Below, in pieces: positions 1 to 8,941 of a stretch of 64,000 bases of DNA (the first letter of the stretch is position 1; every line of letters begins with the position of its first letter). The notes below the pieces were generated by a model. The model saw nothing but the letters and a program-made list of their open reading frames with translations. It was not told where the DNA came from and searched no databases. The DNA comes from G963663315 sp965116335. Lineage in GTDB: Bacteria > Pseudomonadota > Gammaproteobacteria > Arenicellales > Poriferihabitantaceae. The stretch is from NCBI GenBank assembly GCA_965116335.1, contig OZ220677.1, positions 186,001 through 250,000 of the forward strand, written 5' to 3'. The translations under genes were made by a program, and so were the position numbers.

Positions 1-1001
1 GTTGTGATGGAGTGGGCATACGTGCACTGGGAGGAATCAACCGATGTCTTTTGGGTACGGCCTTGCATCGTTGCCGGGAAGTGACATTGGACATGGATGC
101 GACGGCGGTTCTGTGTAACAAGCGTGGAGCGCGATGGACTTATTTACAGGAGCGGGGTTATTTGCCGATGGTGGGTCACATCGAACAGACGGGTCAGGTT
201 GTTGCGGTCGCGTTTCGTTCTGGCAATGTGTCCCCGAGCCAGGGTAATCTGGAGTTTATCCGGTGTTGTGAATCGAGGTTGCCTGCTGGGGTACGGGTAT
301 CGGCTATACGGATAGATGCGGCGGGTTATCAGTCACAGATACTGGATTATGCTTCAAAGCGGGGGATGGCCTATGCGATTCGAGCCCGTTTGACCGCCAG
401 CATAAAAGAGATGATTCGTAGCCGACCGGAATCCTTCTGGCAACCGGTATTGGGTCGTGATGGTCAGGTGACCGGAGAGGAGAGTTGTCGTTTTGTACAC
501 GTGATGGAGAAATCGGAGCGTCCCTTCCTGGTGGTGGCACAGCGTCGCAAGAAGCGGGGTCAGCAACGGTTGCCAGAAGCGGATGATTCGGTGGGATTGG
601 ATACGGATTATATCTACCGGGCTATAGCGACCAACCGGGAGCGGATGAGTGACAGTGAAGTGATTCACTGGTACAACCAGCGCGCAGAACACTCGGAGAA
701 CCGCATCAAGGAGTTGAAGCTGGACATGGGAGCCGACCGACTGCCATGCAGCGACTTCCATGCCAATGAACTGTATTTCCATTTGTGCGCGACCGCCTGG
801 AACCTGTTTGCGCTGTTGCGGCTCACGCTCCCGCCACAGTGGCTGAACCGCCGAGCCGGGACGGTGCGTCACCGACTGTTCAGTGTGGCGGGCAAGGTGG
901 TCTGTCACAGCCGCCAGTGGACGCTGAAGATTCAATCAGAACATTATGCGCTCTTGTCCGAAGCGCTGTATCATACCCGGCGATTCGCTCTGGCGCCCTG
1001 A
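1..1001 (+). CDS. IS1380-family transposase, 5' end outside window
   Basis: DDE transposase of an insertion sequence; it cuts and rejoins element ends. The reading frame is already open at base 3, so the N-terminus lies outside the window; the first possible internal start is GTG at 12. The 330 visible residues compare with roughly 430-450 for full IS1380 transposases. Visible family features are LDMDAT near nt 87-104 (first catalytic Asp), IRIDAAGYQ (second Asp), and the C-terminal Y-x2-R-A-x-H-x-E-N-R-I-K-E-L-K block (catalytic Glu) near nt 673-717. The reading frame is intact to its stop. The right-hand terminal inverted repeat could not be fixed without the left end. Confidence is high for family, low for activity. 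Confidence 0.85.
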   Translation, partial: CDGVGIRALGGINRCLLGTALHRCREVTLDMDATAVLCNKRGARWTYLQERGYLPMVGHIEQTGQVVAVAFRSGNVSPSQGNLEFIRCCESRLPAGVRVSAIRIDAAGYQSQILDYASKRGMAYAIRARLTASIKEMIRSRPESFWQPVLGRDGQVTGEESCRFVHVMEKSERPFLVVAQRRKKRGQQRLPEADDSVGLDTDYIYRAIATNRERMSDSEVIHWYNQRAEHSENRIKELKLDMGADRLPCSDFHANELYFHLCATAWNLFALLRLTLPPQWLNRRAGTVRHRLFSVAGKVVCHSRQWTLKIQSEHYALLSEALYHTRRFALAP

Positions 1002-1371
1002 CTTCATACGGTGAGCCGGTTCGCGCCCCGGTCTGTCACCCCCATTCCTGTCCCCTCATGCAGGGTCTCTTCGGATGCTCAAGGCTTGCTGTGTCTGAAA
1101 CAGTGGAAAATGGTGCCCAATCCTGCACAGGCACCCCTGCGAACCTGAAACTCCCCGAAAAATCCCTATACGGCGGTCTGATCAGACACAGAACTCTGGC
1201 TGAATCAGAATATGCACTCCCAATCCGTCAAAATACGACATCAAAATACATCACTGAATCTCTATCGCGGAATTTGGGTGAAACAATCGTTTATGCTCAT
1301 TCTCAAAATCTGGTATATAGTCACGGGTTTCGTTACAGCTATCCAGTGTCATTTGAGATGAGAGGACAAGC
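1002..1371. other. Non-coding stretch between transposase and flavin-oxidoreductase remnant
   Basis: These 370 bases hold no supportable gene. The first part probably contains the 3' end of the IS1380 element, whose terminal repeat cannot be identified here. The last part is AT-richer and ends in a good ribosome-binding site (GAGAGG, about 1362-1367) before the ATG at 1372, so it likely holds the old promoter of the remnant that follows. Confidence 0.4.
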
Positions 1372-1728
1372 CATGGATCATAAATCCCCGAACCCTAATC
1401 ATGTGCTTCGAAGTCCGCTGGAGCTTCCTTGTGGCGCGATCCTGAAGAATCGACTGGCAAAATCGGCGATGTCGGATTCGCTCGGTAACGGGGAGGGTGA
1501 TTCCACCGAGGCGCAGGCTCGACTTTACGAAAGATGGGCGGAAGGCGGGGCTGCCGTGTCGATCATTGGTGAGGTTCGGTGACGGTCTGGTACACCATGC
1601 GTCTGACCGCATTGGGAGAGGATAAAGAGGACACTTTCACGCTGGACCCACAGGCCGCCATACGCATTTATGAAGAACGTGACGCGCAACGTTGCATCAA
1701 ATGGCGGGAAAAATTTCCTGCCACCTAA
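1372..1728 (+). pseudogene. Remnant of NADH:flavin oxidoreductase (Old Yellow Enzyme type)
   Basis: From ATG 1372 there are 69 residues resembling the N-terminus of the OYE family: LRSPLELPCGAILKNRLAKS, then SMSD-like, then AQARLYERWAEGGAAVSIIGEV. The frame stops at 1580-1582. Intact members run 350-420 residues as TIM barrels binding FMN. A second short frame (1579-1728, VWYTMRLTALGEDKED... ending KFPAT) has no start of its own and could be the C-terminal end of the same gene after an internal deletion, but that part is not recognised with certainty. The ribosome-binding site survives. Interpretation: a gene that lost its middle, next to the hipBA insertion. Confidence 0.55.
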
Positions 1729-1755
1729 ACTTCAGGACCTGGACGATGAAACTGT

Positions 1756-1820
1756 GATACAAAACCAGCTTGATTTGCGGTTCATGACGCAGGCGTTAGA
1801 ACTCGCCAAAAAGGCTGCGA
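1756..1820 (+). repeat. Second, truncated copy of the tadA 5' end
   Basis: These bases match 3526-3590, the first codons of tadA, with about seven mismatches in 60 by eye. Both translate to IQNQLDLRFM-x-QA-x-ELAKK. The left copy ends abruptly 10 bp before the hipA stop codon. The two copies lie 1770 bp apart in direct orientation and bracket hipBA, as expected if the module entered at the 5' end of tadA and carried or regenerated the gene start. Confidence 0.8.
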
Positions 1821-1830
1821 GTGTCAGAAC

Positions 1831-3087
1831 TTATGCCTTTTCGTTCAGCGTTCTCTGGCATTGTCTGGTGACAATTTGTTCAATTCGTTGCAGAGCGGCA
1901 TAGTTTCCATACAGGCTTTCAAATGTTTCCCGTGTTGGTTGTAGCTGTTGCAGCAATCCGCCAGCTACCTCCTGAACCTGATTGTGCAGAAACCGGGATC
2001 GAATACCACAACGTTGAGCCAAATCTGCCCAGTGTTTCGATGAAACCATCCCGGGGGATCTTTCTTCGCCAACAGAAAACGCCAGGTGATAATCAATTCG
2101 TTCGATGGCTCGGGTACAGACCAGATCGTAGAAGGGCGCTAACCGGATTTCCCCATTGGGTTGATAAAGGAGCGAAAGGTTTTTGGCATGGCCATCCGAA
2201 TTGCCGGCAAGGACATTGAAGATTTGCCAGCGCAGTAAGTGTTGCAGATCGTTGGCCGGGTCGTTGGAAACATCTTGAATCAGGCGATAACAGTCCGTGA
2301 AAGAGGGTCCGCCGTCCTCCTGGTATTTCCGTTCAGGCCCAAAGCCCAGCGCTTGGCAAAAATCCTCTTGATGTAATCTTGTGATCTGACCACGCCCATC
2401 CCGATTACGGTCATAGCGCTCAATCAACGCATAGTGTGTCTTTGCAATAGATCGTAACCGGATATTCACGACAGGCAAGCCGATAGCTCTGGCAAGCAGT
2501 GTAGTAAAGGTCTCGTAGGCCGGGATGTGGCGATAGTTGACCAGTTCGAACTTGAGGATATGGCTGGAAGGTGATTCTTTCCTGGGTAGCTTATAAGTAT
2601 CATTTTCAACAAAGACAGGGCATTTGTCCTGGGCTCCGGCGAGGGAAAGTCGGGGACGTTCATTTATAGCCCAGGTATATCCCTGACCACGGCGCAGGAC
2701 GAAATTGGTTAACTGATCGTCCGGGAACGTGTGATATTCGTGTTCAGTGGAAGGCTGGTGTTCAACCTGCAGCAACGAAAGCGCACCTGCGCATTCGCCA
2801 CCTATAGCCCGGAGCAAGTCAAAATCGGTATTGGCAACTTTAAGGTCACGAGCAATTTGATCCCGAATACCGCCCTCTGGAAGCAGGTTAGCGAAGAAGC
2901 GATGAGCGAGGTCTTCTTCAGGAGCGAAATCCTCGTTTCGCAGAGGCAATGTGTGGGAAACGGCAAACCCGCCTTGTATCAGCCATTCCTCATCGTAACG
3001 AAAGCCAATTCGGCCCTGGGCATTTCGCCACAGGTAGCCAACGAGTCGTTGATTGTTCCAGACGTTCAGGCCGTCCGCATCAGGCAT
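1831..3087 (-). CDS. hipA: HipA-family serine/threonine kinase toxin
   Basis: Toxin kinase of a HipBA module; E. coli HipA phosphorylates glutamyl-tRNA synthetase, and the target here is unknown. Start chosen at ATG 3087 (MPDADGLNVW), which overlaps the last 8 bases of hipB; this gives 418 residues, close to the usual 420-440. Visible features: N-terminal HipA_N fold with G-Y-L-W, the glycine-rich loop LSLAGAQDKCPV, the catalytic loop NSDGHAKNLSL, and the metal-binding FYDLV corresponding to DFG. All are present, so the kinase appears intact. The overlap with hipB means translational coupling, antitoxin first. The module lies between two copies of the tadA 5' end. Confidence 0.93.
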   Translation of the reverse strand: MPDADGLNVWNNQRLVGYLWRNAQGRIGFRYDEEWLIQGGFAVSHTLPLRNEDFAPEEDLAHRFFANLLPEGGIRDQIARDLKVANTDFDLLRAIGGECAGALSLLQVEHQPSTEHEYHTFPDDQLTNFVLRRGQGYTWAINERPRLSLAGAQDKCPVFVENDTYKLPRKESPSSHILKFELVNYRHIPAYETFTTLLARAIGLPVVNIRLRSIAKTHYALIERYDRNRDGRGQITRLHQEDFCQALGFGPERKYQEDGGPSFTDCYRLIQDVSNDPANDLQHLLRWQIFNVLAGNSDGHAKNLSLLYQPNGEIRLAPFYDLVCTRAIERIDYHLAFSVGEERSPGMVSSKHWADLAQRCGIRSRFLHNQVQEVAGGLLQQLQPTRETFESLYGNYAALQRIEQIVTRQCQRTLNEKA

Positions 3088-3364
3088 GGTTTTCTTCGTC
3101 TTGCGGTAATGGCGGTTTGAATACAGAACTCTCGCGGGGTTGGACAATCACTTCCAGTCCCAGAGTGCGTAATGCTTTCAGTACCTTGCCTACTTCGGCA
3201 GTTTCCTTGCCACGTTCGAATTCGGACAAGAAGCGGGGGCTCAGGTTGCCCAGGCCCGAGATGGTCTCTAATGTCAGCTTCCGCTGTTTTCGATGTATGC
3301 GCGCCAGTTTACCGAGATCCCCGGCAGATTGAATGGTGCCGTATTGCACTTGTTGTTTGGTCAT
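3080..3364 (-). CDS. hipB: HipB-like HTH antitoxin
   Basis: Antitoxin and autorepressor of the hipBA pair; 94 residues with an Xre-type helix-turn-helix at about residues 13-70 (LGKLARIHRKQRKLTLETIS, then LSPRFLSEFERGKETAEVGK). The tail ends in DEENHA and its stop overlaps the hipA start. Family members bind operators upstream of their own gene and hold HipA inactive. The 3365-3451 gap upstream contains two related AT/CG motifs that could be operators. An alternative reading as a solitary Xre regulator is unlikely given the overlap with hipA. Confidence 0.9.
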   Translation of the reverse strand: MTKQQVQYGTIQSAGDLGKLARIHRKQRKLTLETISGLGNLSPRFLSEFERGKETAEVGKVLKALRTLGLEVIVQPRESSVFKPPLPQDEENHA

Positions 3365-3380
3365 AGAACGTAAACAAGAA

Positions 3381-3447
3381 TTTATCGTACGGGAAAAAAT
3401 AACATATCAAGCCCCCGAACACAATAAATTTTTACCGCGCGTGAAAA
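3381..3447. promoter_or_regulatory. Candidate HipB operator pair
   Basis: Upstream of hipB, the reverse complement of 3381-3398 reads TTTTTCCCGTACGATAAA and 3430-3447 reads TTTTTACCGCGCGTGAAAAA-like. Both share T5-x-CCG-x2-CG-x-AAA. Paired copies upstream of a HipB gene fit autoregulation, but the motif does not match the E. coli HipB consensus closely, so this is tentative. Confidence 0.3.
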
Positions 3448-3517
3448 ATTCGTGCAATCCAGATTGAATAATGCAGTTTATGTCCCGTATGATATAGAAA
3501 ATATTATTGCTTCAGTT

Positions 3518-3982
3518 ATGACAATGATACAAAACCAGCTTGATCTGCGATTCATGGAGCAGGCGTTTGAGCTTGCCAAAAAGGGGCGAGCGCTTGGAGA
3601 AGTGCCGGTCGGTGCTGTGGTGGTTCAGGATGAACGGGTGATTGGTCAGGGATTCAACCGATCGATTTGTGATCACGACCCTTCTGCCCATGCCGAGGTT
3701 CAGGCACTGCGTGATGCGGGCCGGTTCCTGACGAACCACCGATTCCCCGATTGTACACTGTATGTCACGCTGGAGCCTTGTGTGATGTGTGCGGGGGCGA
3801 TATTACAGGCCAGGGTGCGGCGGGTTGTGTTTGGTGCTTATGATGAGAGATACGGAGCCGGGGGCAGTCATCTGAATTTATTGGAATCTGAGTTTATGAA
3901 TCACCGATGCCGTGTGGTTGCGGGTGTCATGAAGGAGTCATGCGAGCAACTGCTCGGTGAATTTTTCAAGAGTCGGAGGTAA
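3518..3982 (+). CDS. tadA: tRNA-specific adenosine deaminase
   Basis: Zinc enzyme converting A34 to inosine at the wobble position of tRNA-Arg(ACG); cytoplasmic. About 154 residues, the normal length. Visible cytidine-deaminase motifs are HAEVQAL (zinc His and catalytic Glu) and PCVMCAGAI (two zinc Cys), followed by RVVFGAYDERYGAGGS. Start chosen at ATG 3518 or 3524 (MTMIQNQL); the frame stays open to 3452, but those residues do not look native. A truncated second copy of its first 20 codons lies at 1756-1820 on the other side of hipBA. Convergent with the SCO1 gene, with only 15 bases between. Confidence 0.95.
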   Translation: MTMIQNQLDLRFMEQAFELAKKGRALGEVPVGAVVVQDERVIGQGFNRSICDHDPSAHAEVQALRDAGRFLTNHRFPDCTLYVTLEPCVMCAGAILQARVRRVVFGAYDERYGAGGSHLNLLESEFMNHRCRVVAGVMKESCEQLLGEFFKSRR

Positions 3983-3997
3983 GGACTGTAGCTGGAT

Positions 3998-4660
3998 TCA
4001 ACCCGGCTGGTTGCCGTTGCGGAGGAATTCCTGTATCTGCATGAAACGGTCGGCAATCTCATCGGCTTCGTGTGGAGGTTGCCAGATTGAGGCGACGGTG
4101 GCCTGGGGTGAGATCAGGAAGACCGCGCCGCTGTGGCCGACCAGATAATCCTGGCCCTCTTCGTGTTCGTCGATTGACCAGGCTACGCCGAGTTGGGTGG
4201 TCAGCGATTCGATCTGCGCTTTCGTGCCGGACGCGGCGGTGAATCCTTCTCCGAAAAATCCAATGTAGTCCCGCAGGCGGTCCGGCGTGTCGCGCTCACC
4301 GTCCACCGAGACGAAAACAATGTCGATTGGATCCATATCCGGCCCGGCGTCCCGGAGGAGTTTTGTCCTGGCCTGGCGCAGAAGGTTCATCGTGATCGGG
4401 CAGATATCCGGGCAGTGGGTATACCCGAAAAACACGAAACTCCATCGCCCGGAGAGCCGAGGTTGGTCGAACTTCCGGTTTTCATGATCAACCAGGCCGA
4501 ATTGATGCAGTTGCAGTTGGTCGGGCCAGAAAAAACCTTCGATCGGGGAGGTGACGGGTTGCACCTTGACAATCGGCGGGTTGAATCCGAAAAGCTGTAA
4601 ATAAAGCCCGATAGCCAGAGCACCGACTCCGGCCAGGAGAATCCTGAAATTGAAACGCAT
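3998..4660 (-). CDS. SCO1/SenC-family copper chaperone or thiol protein
   Basis: Membrane-anchored periplasmic thioredoxin-fold protein; SCO proteins deliver copper to the CuA site of cytochrome c oxidase or reduce its cysteines. 220 residues. One N-terminal membrane anchor (residues 7-25, ILLAGVGALAIGLYLQLFG), the CPDIC motif (C-x3-C) within FGYTHCPDICPITMN, VFVSVDGERDTP, and the conserved metal-binding His in LVGHSGAVFLI. All three copper ligands are present. It stands alone, away from any oxidase genes in this window. Confidence 0.92.
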   Translation of the reverse strand: MRFNFRILLAGVGALAIGLYLQLFGFNPPIVKVQPVTSPIEGFFWPDQLQLHQFGLVDHENRKFDQPRLSGRWSFVFFGYTHCPDICPITMNLLRQARTKLLRDAGPDMDPIDIVFVSVDGERDTPDRLRDYIGFFGEGFTAASGTKAQIESLTTQLGVAWSIDEHEEGQDYLVGHSGAVFLISPQATVASIWQPPHEADEIADRFMQIQEFLRNGNQPG

Positions 4661-4772
4661 CAGATTATATCAGGCAGGCTTGAACAATTAGTTTGAGTCT
4701 GGCACATTATACCGAGAGTTAAGAATTATACTGTGTTGTCAAGTTAATTAATGCCCGTGGGAGGTAGAAATT

Positions 4773-5888
4773 ATGAAAAATTTATCTGGTTTGGTGAAAA
4801 ACTGCATGGTTGGTGCTGCTTCTTCTGCGCTGGTTTTCGGGATGGCTTCGGTGTATGCAGGGGGGCAACTCAATGTGACCAACTGGGCCGAATATATCGC
4901 GGAAGACACGATCGATAACTTCGCGAAAGAGTACGATATCGAGGTGACTTACGATAATTATGACTCGGTTGAGGCGATTGACTCCAAGTTACTGGCCGGG
5001 AATACCGGATACGATGTAGTGAGTCATGCGGGAAGCCAGATCGCGCGTTTGATTCCAGCCGGAATCCTGCAGCCGCTGGATAAATCCAGGCTCGACAACC
5101 TCGAACACATGCGCGCTGACGTGCTGGGTCAGTTGGATGAACAATGGGATCCGGGCAACCAGTATATTGTCCCGTATATGTGGGGCACTCATGGTGTAAC
5201 CTATAATGAGGAACTGGTGCTGGAAACCTATCCTGACGCTCCAATCGGCTCACTGGATTTGATTTTCGATCCGGCGCACATGGAAAAGATTGCTTCTTGC
5301 GGCGTTTCCTTTCTGGATTCTCCTACTGACGTAATACCTATGGCGTTAGCCTATATGGGGCTGGACCCGAATACCACCAACCGGGATGATCTGAAGGCGG
5401 TGGAAGAAATGCTGTTGAAAATCCGCCCCTATATCAAGACGTTTGACAACTATGCCTACCAGAGAATGCCTGAGAAGGAATTTTGCCTGGCTGTGACCTG
5501 GGGGCCGGATGGACTGCTCGCAGTTGCTGGTGCCGCGGAGGCGAATACCGGGGTCGAACTGGATTTCTTCCTTCCTCCGGGTGATGGAGCGTCCAACTTC
5601 TGGGTGGATGGCTGGGTCATTCCTGCGGATGCGAAGAATGTTGACAATGCCTACCTGTTCCTGAATTACATGATGCGTCCCGAGGTCGCTGCGAATGACA
5701 GTAACTTTACCTGGTATGCCACTGCCAATGAGTCAGCGATTGAATTGATCAATGAGGAAGTTACCTCGAGTCCGGCTGCATTCCCGCCTCCTGAAGCGGT
5801 TGAGCAGATGTATACATTGGCTGTCTTTCCACCCAAAGTGGAACGTATGCGAACCAGATTGTGGACCAATTTCAAGGCGGGTAATTAA
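4773..5888 (+). CDS. potF: Putrescine/spermidine ABC transporter, substrate-binding protein
   Basis: Periplasmic binding protein that captures putrescine-like polyamines for the transporter encoded just downstream. 371 residues, with an N-terminal signal peptide cut near YAGGQLNVTNWAEY. The family hallmark NWAEYIAEDTIDNF at the mature N-terminus, DVVSHAGSQIARLI, YMWGTHGVTYN and WVDGWVIPADAKN fit PotD/PotF. Strong ribosome-binding site GGGAGGT at 4759-4765. First gene of a four-gene unit; 65 bases separate it from the ATPase gene. Whether the ligand is putrescine, spermidine or an acetylated or aminated relative cannot be told from sequence. Confidence 0.93.
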   Translation: MKNLSGLVKNCMVGAASSALVFGMASVYAGGQLNVTNWAEYIAEDTIDNFAKEYDIEVTYDNYDSVEAIDSKLLAGNTGYDVVSHAGSQIARLIPAGILQPLDKSRLDNLEHMRADVLGQLDEQWDPGNQYIVPYMWGTHGVTYNEELVLETYPDAPIGSLDLIFDPAHMEKIASCGVSFLDSPTDVIPMALAYMGLDPNTTNRDDLKAVEEMLLKIRPYIKTFDNYAYQRMPEKEFCLAVTWGPDGLLAVAGAAEANTGVELDFFLPPGDGASNFWVDGWVIPADAKNVDNAYLFLNYMMRPEVAANDSNFTWYATANESAIELINEEVTSSPAAFPPPEAVEQMYTLAVFPPKVERMRTRLWTNFKAGN

Positions 5889-5953
5889 CCAGGACTGTGC
5901 CAGGGAAGCCTCTGTCCGACCCTGACCCGTCGTTCGTCCCCGGGAAACAGATC

Positions 5954-7099
5954 ATGCCGGAGCAGGCAGATTATCAGGACAGGCCCTGGCTTGACCCGGA
6001 TGCAGAACCGTTTATCCGTATCTCCGATGTCACCAAGAATTTCGGTGATTTCACGGCGGTAAGCGGCGTCAATCTGGATATTTACCAGGGGGAACTGTTC
6101 TGCCTGTTGGGGGGGTCGGGCTGTGGTAAGTCAACGTTGCTGCGTATGCTGGCCGGATTTGAGGTGCCTTCGTCGGGCAGTATCTATATTGACGGTACGC
6201 GGATGAATGATGTTCCGGCTTATGAACGTCCCGTCAATATGATGTTTCAGTCCTACGCGCTGTTCCCGCACATGGATGTCGAGAAGAATGTGGCGTATGG
6301 ATTGAAAAGGGACGGTGTGGACAAGGAGGAAATCCGGTTGCGTGTGGCAGAAATGCTGGAAATGGTGGAGCTGTCCGAATTCAGCAGACGCAAACCCCAC
6401 CAGCTGTCAGGGGGACAACGCCAGCGAGTCGCATTGGCGAGGGCACTGGTCAAACGTCCGAAGGTGTTGCTGCTTGATGAACCACTGGCCGCGCTGGACA
6501 AGCGTCTGCGTGAGCAGACCCAGTTCGAGTTGATGAATATTCAGGACAAGCTGGGCGTGACCTTCATCGTCGTGACTCATGACCAGGAAGAGGCGATGAC
6601 GCTTTCGACTCGCATTGCCGTGATGGATGCCGGAAAATTCGTCCAGATCGGAACACCGACCGAAATTTATGAATACCCGGATTCACGGATGGTGGCTGAC
6701 TTTATCGGTTCGATCAATATGTTTGAAGGGCGAGTTACGAAGAGTGGGGACGACCATTTGAATGTGCGATCCAGAGATGACGATGTCGAGTTTTTTATTG
6801 ATCACGGTATCCCGGTCAATGAGGGAAGCAAGGTCTGGGTGGCAGTCCGCCCGGAGAAAATACGGGTCTCGAAATCGCCTCAGGAACCATCCGGTGTCAA
6901 TCAGATCGGGGGGGTGGTTCAGGATATTGGTTATCTCGGCAATTTCTCGACTTACCGGATCAAGCTCGCCAGTGACAAGGTCATTGATGTGACCGTACCT
7001 AACCAGATACGCCCGAAAGGAGGGCGCCATGTCGTGTATTGGGAGGAGCAGGTCTGGTTGCAATGGGATGCTTCCAGCCCGGTCGTTCTTACCGAGTAG
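5954..7099 (+). CDS. potG: Polyamine ABC transporter ATP-binding protein
   Basis: ATPase that powers polyamine import. Start at ATG 5954 (MPEQADYQDRPW) gives 381 residues; the open frame begins at GTG 5897, but that extension is unlike the family. Walker A GGSGCGKSTLLRML, signature LSGGQRQRVALARAL, Walker B VLLLDEPLAALD, switch His in VVTHDQEEAMTLS, then a C-terminal TOBE domain from about residue 290 (VAVRPEKIRVSKSPQE). Everything needed for activity is present. Eleven bases separate its stop from the permease start. Confidence 0.94.
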   Translation: MPEQADYQDRPWLDPDAEPFIRISDVTKNFGDFTAVSGVNLDIYQGELFCLLGGSGCGKSTLLRMLAGFEVPSSGSIYIDGTRMNDVPAYERPVNMMFQSYALFPHMDVEKNVAYGLKRDGVDKEEIRLRVAEMLEMVELSEFSRRKPHQLSGGQRQRVALARALVKRPKVLLLDEPLAALDKRLREQTQFELMNIQDKLGVTFIVVTHDQEEAMTLSTRIAVMDAGKFVQIGTPTEIYEYPDSRMVADFIGSINMFEGRVTKSGDDHLNVRSRDDDVEFFIDHGIPVNEGSKVWVAVRPEKIRVSKSPQEPSGVNQIGGVVQDIGYLGNFSTYRIKLASDKVIDVTVPNQIRPKGGRHVVYWEEQVWLQWDASSPVVLTE

Positions 7100-7110
7100 T
7101 CTGGCCTGAA

Positions 7111-8073
7111 ATGAAAACCGGCGCTGACATCGTAGGCAAGCTGAAAAGTCAGACGGTCGGTGACGGGTTCGTGCCCCGGCTTATGCACCTGCTTCAGTCC
7201 AGATGGAAAACTGTGGTGGTGTTTATTCCCTTTTTCTGGTTATTGCTGTTTTTCCTGGCGCCCTTTTTCATTATTCTGAAAATCAGTGTCGCTGAGCCGT
7301 TAATCGCCAGTCCACCTTTCTCTCCGTTGTTTCAGTGGGCCAGCGATGGCGCGATGAGCATTCGCGTGGTTTTTGATAATTACTCTTACCTGTGGGAAGA
7401 CGAGCTCTACCTGAATACCTATATCAGTTCGGTCAAGATTTCTTCGATTTCAACGCTGTTATGTCTGTTGATCGGGTATCCGATTGCATACTCCATTGTG
7501 CGGGCCTCGCATACGGCGAAACATATCTTGCTGATGATGGTGATTTTGCCGTTCTGGACCTCTTTTCTGCTCCGGGTTTATGCCTGGATGGGGTTGCTGG
7601 CGGACCAGGGCTTGATCAATGATGCCCTGATCTGGCTTGGCTTGATTGATACTCCGATTCGGCTGTTGTATTCTCATTTTGCGGTCTATGTGGGTATTGT
7701 ATATACCTATGTCCCTTTCATGATTCTGCCGCTTTACGCGAATATGGAGAAGCTGGATATCACACTGCACGAAGCGGCTGCCGACCTCGGGGCGAAACCC
7801 ATGACCACGTTCCTGACCGTTACGCTACCCATGACCATGCCCGGTATTGTGGCGGGTTGCCTGCTGGTGTTCATTCCGGCGACTGGCGAGTTCGTTATTC
7901 CTGATTTGCTCGGAGGTGGTAATGTATTGATGATCGGACGGGTTTTGTTCGGTGAGTTTCATTCCAATCATGACTGGCCGGTGGCTTCCGCCGTGGCTAT
8001 CGCGTTGCTTCTGCTGTTGGTGATTCCCATTATGCTCTATCAGCGAGTACAGGCGCGGGAGAATCAGGGCTGA
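7111..8073 (+). CDS. potH: Polyamine ABC transporter permease (PotH-like)
   Basis: Inner-membrane channel subunit. Start at ATG 7111 (MKTGADIVGKLKS) is preferred over the upstream in-frame codon at 7039, which lies inside potG. 320 residues with six predicted membrane segments; the first is VVVFIPFFWLLLFFLAPFFI. PFWTSFLLRVYAWMGLL is typical of PotH/PotB. The EAA loop that contacts the ATPase reads LHEAAADLGAKPMTTFLTVT. Its stop overlaps the next start by one base (TGATG), indicating coupled translation. Confidence 0.94.
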   Translation: MKTGADIVGKLKSQTVGDGFVPRLMHLLQSRWKTVVVFIPFFWLLLFFLAPFFIILKISVAEPLIASPPFSPLFQWASDGAMSIRVVFDNYSYLWEDELYLNTYISSVKISSISTLLCLLIGYPIAYSIVRASHTAKHILLMMVILPFWTSFLLRVYAWMGLLADQGLINDALIWLGLIDTPIRLLYSHFAVYVGIVYTYVPFMILPLYANMEKLDITLHEAAADLGAKPMTTFLTVTLPMTMPGIVAGCLLVFIPATGEFVIPDLLGGGNVLMIGRVLFGEFHSNHDWPVASAVAIALLLLLVIPIMLYQRVQARENQG

Positions 8074-8915
8074 TGCGTAAAAAACGATCCACGTTCCTGT
8101 TTTCGATGCTTTGTTTCGGTATGGCGTTTTTATACGTACCGATGGTCATGCTGATTGTCTATTCTTTCAATTACTCGAAAATCGTTCCGGTCTGGGGCGG
8201 TTTCTCGACCCGGTGGTATGTCACCCTGTTTGAAAGCGAGGAAGTATGGGATGCGTTGATCTTGAGTGTGCAGATTGCTATGGTCAATGCTACTTTCGCC
8301 ACTCTGCTTGGCACGCTGGCCGGTCTTGCTATGGTGCGGTTCGGGAAGTTCAAGGGCAGAACCCTGTTTGGCGGCATGATCACCGCGCCTCTGGTGATGC
8401 CAGAAGTGATTACCGGGTTATCCCTGCTGATGCTTTTCATTACATTGAATGAGTTTCTCGGCTGGCCATCCAGTCGTGGATTCACCACAATCACGATCGC
8501 GCATATCACATTCTCGATGGCTTATGTTGCGGTCATCATCCAGTCCAGGCTGTCCGGTATGGGGCAGGACTATGAGGAGGCGGCGCAGGACCTGGGTGCC
8601 AAACCATTCAGGGTGCTGACCGATGTGACATTGCCGTTGCTGGCGCCCGGCATGATGGCGGGATGGTTGCTGGCTTTTACCTTGTCGCTGGATGATCTCG
8701 TGATCGCGAGTTTTGTTACCGGCCCTGGTGCAAATACCTTGCCAATGCTAATCTATTCCAGGGTGAGGCTGGGATTGCGCCCGGATATCAATGCGCTGGC
8801 TACTATCATCATTGTTACGGTGGCGGTCGGGGTGGTTATCGCCGGTTGGATTATGTTCCGGCAACAGAAGCAGAGGGAGCGCGACATGCAGCTTGCCGCA
8901 GGCGGGAAGAACTGA
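8073..8915 (+). CDS. potI: Polyamine ABC transporter permease (PotI-like)
   Basis: Second permease subunit, 280 residues, six predicted membrane segments, starting at the ATG that overlaps the potH stop. The EAA loop is YEEAAQDLGAKPFRVLTDVT; SLDDLVIASFVTGPG is characteristic of PotI/PotC. The gene ends 26 bases before a cluster of palindromic repeats, which may stabilise the 3' end of the transcript in the way REP elements do. Confidence 0.94.
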   Translation: MRKKRSTFLFSMLCFGMAFLYVPMVMLIVYSFNYSKIVPVWGGFSTRWYVTLFESEEVWDALILSVQIAMVNATFATLLGTLAGLAMVRFGKFKGRTLFGGMITAPLVMPEVITGLSLLMLFITLNEFLGWPSSRGFTTITIAHITFSMAYVAVIIQSRLSGMGQDYEEAAQDLGAKPFRVLTDVTLPLLAPGMMAGWLLAFTLSLDDLVIASFVTGPGANTLPMLIYSRVRLGLRPDINALATIIIVTVAVGVVIAGWIMFRQQKQRERDMQLAAGGKN

Positions 8916-8941
8916 TTCGGTCAAGGGCAGGCCCTACAACA

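Noticed and set aside
785..1582. 265-residue frame running from the transposase into the flavin oxidoreductase remnant
   Set aside because: The first part is an off-frame of the transposase; only the part from ATG 1372 is protein-like.
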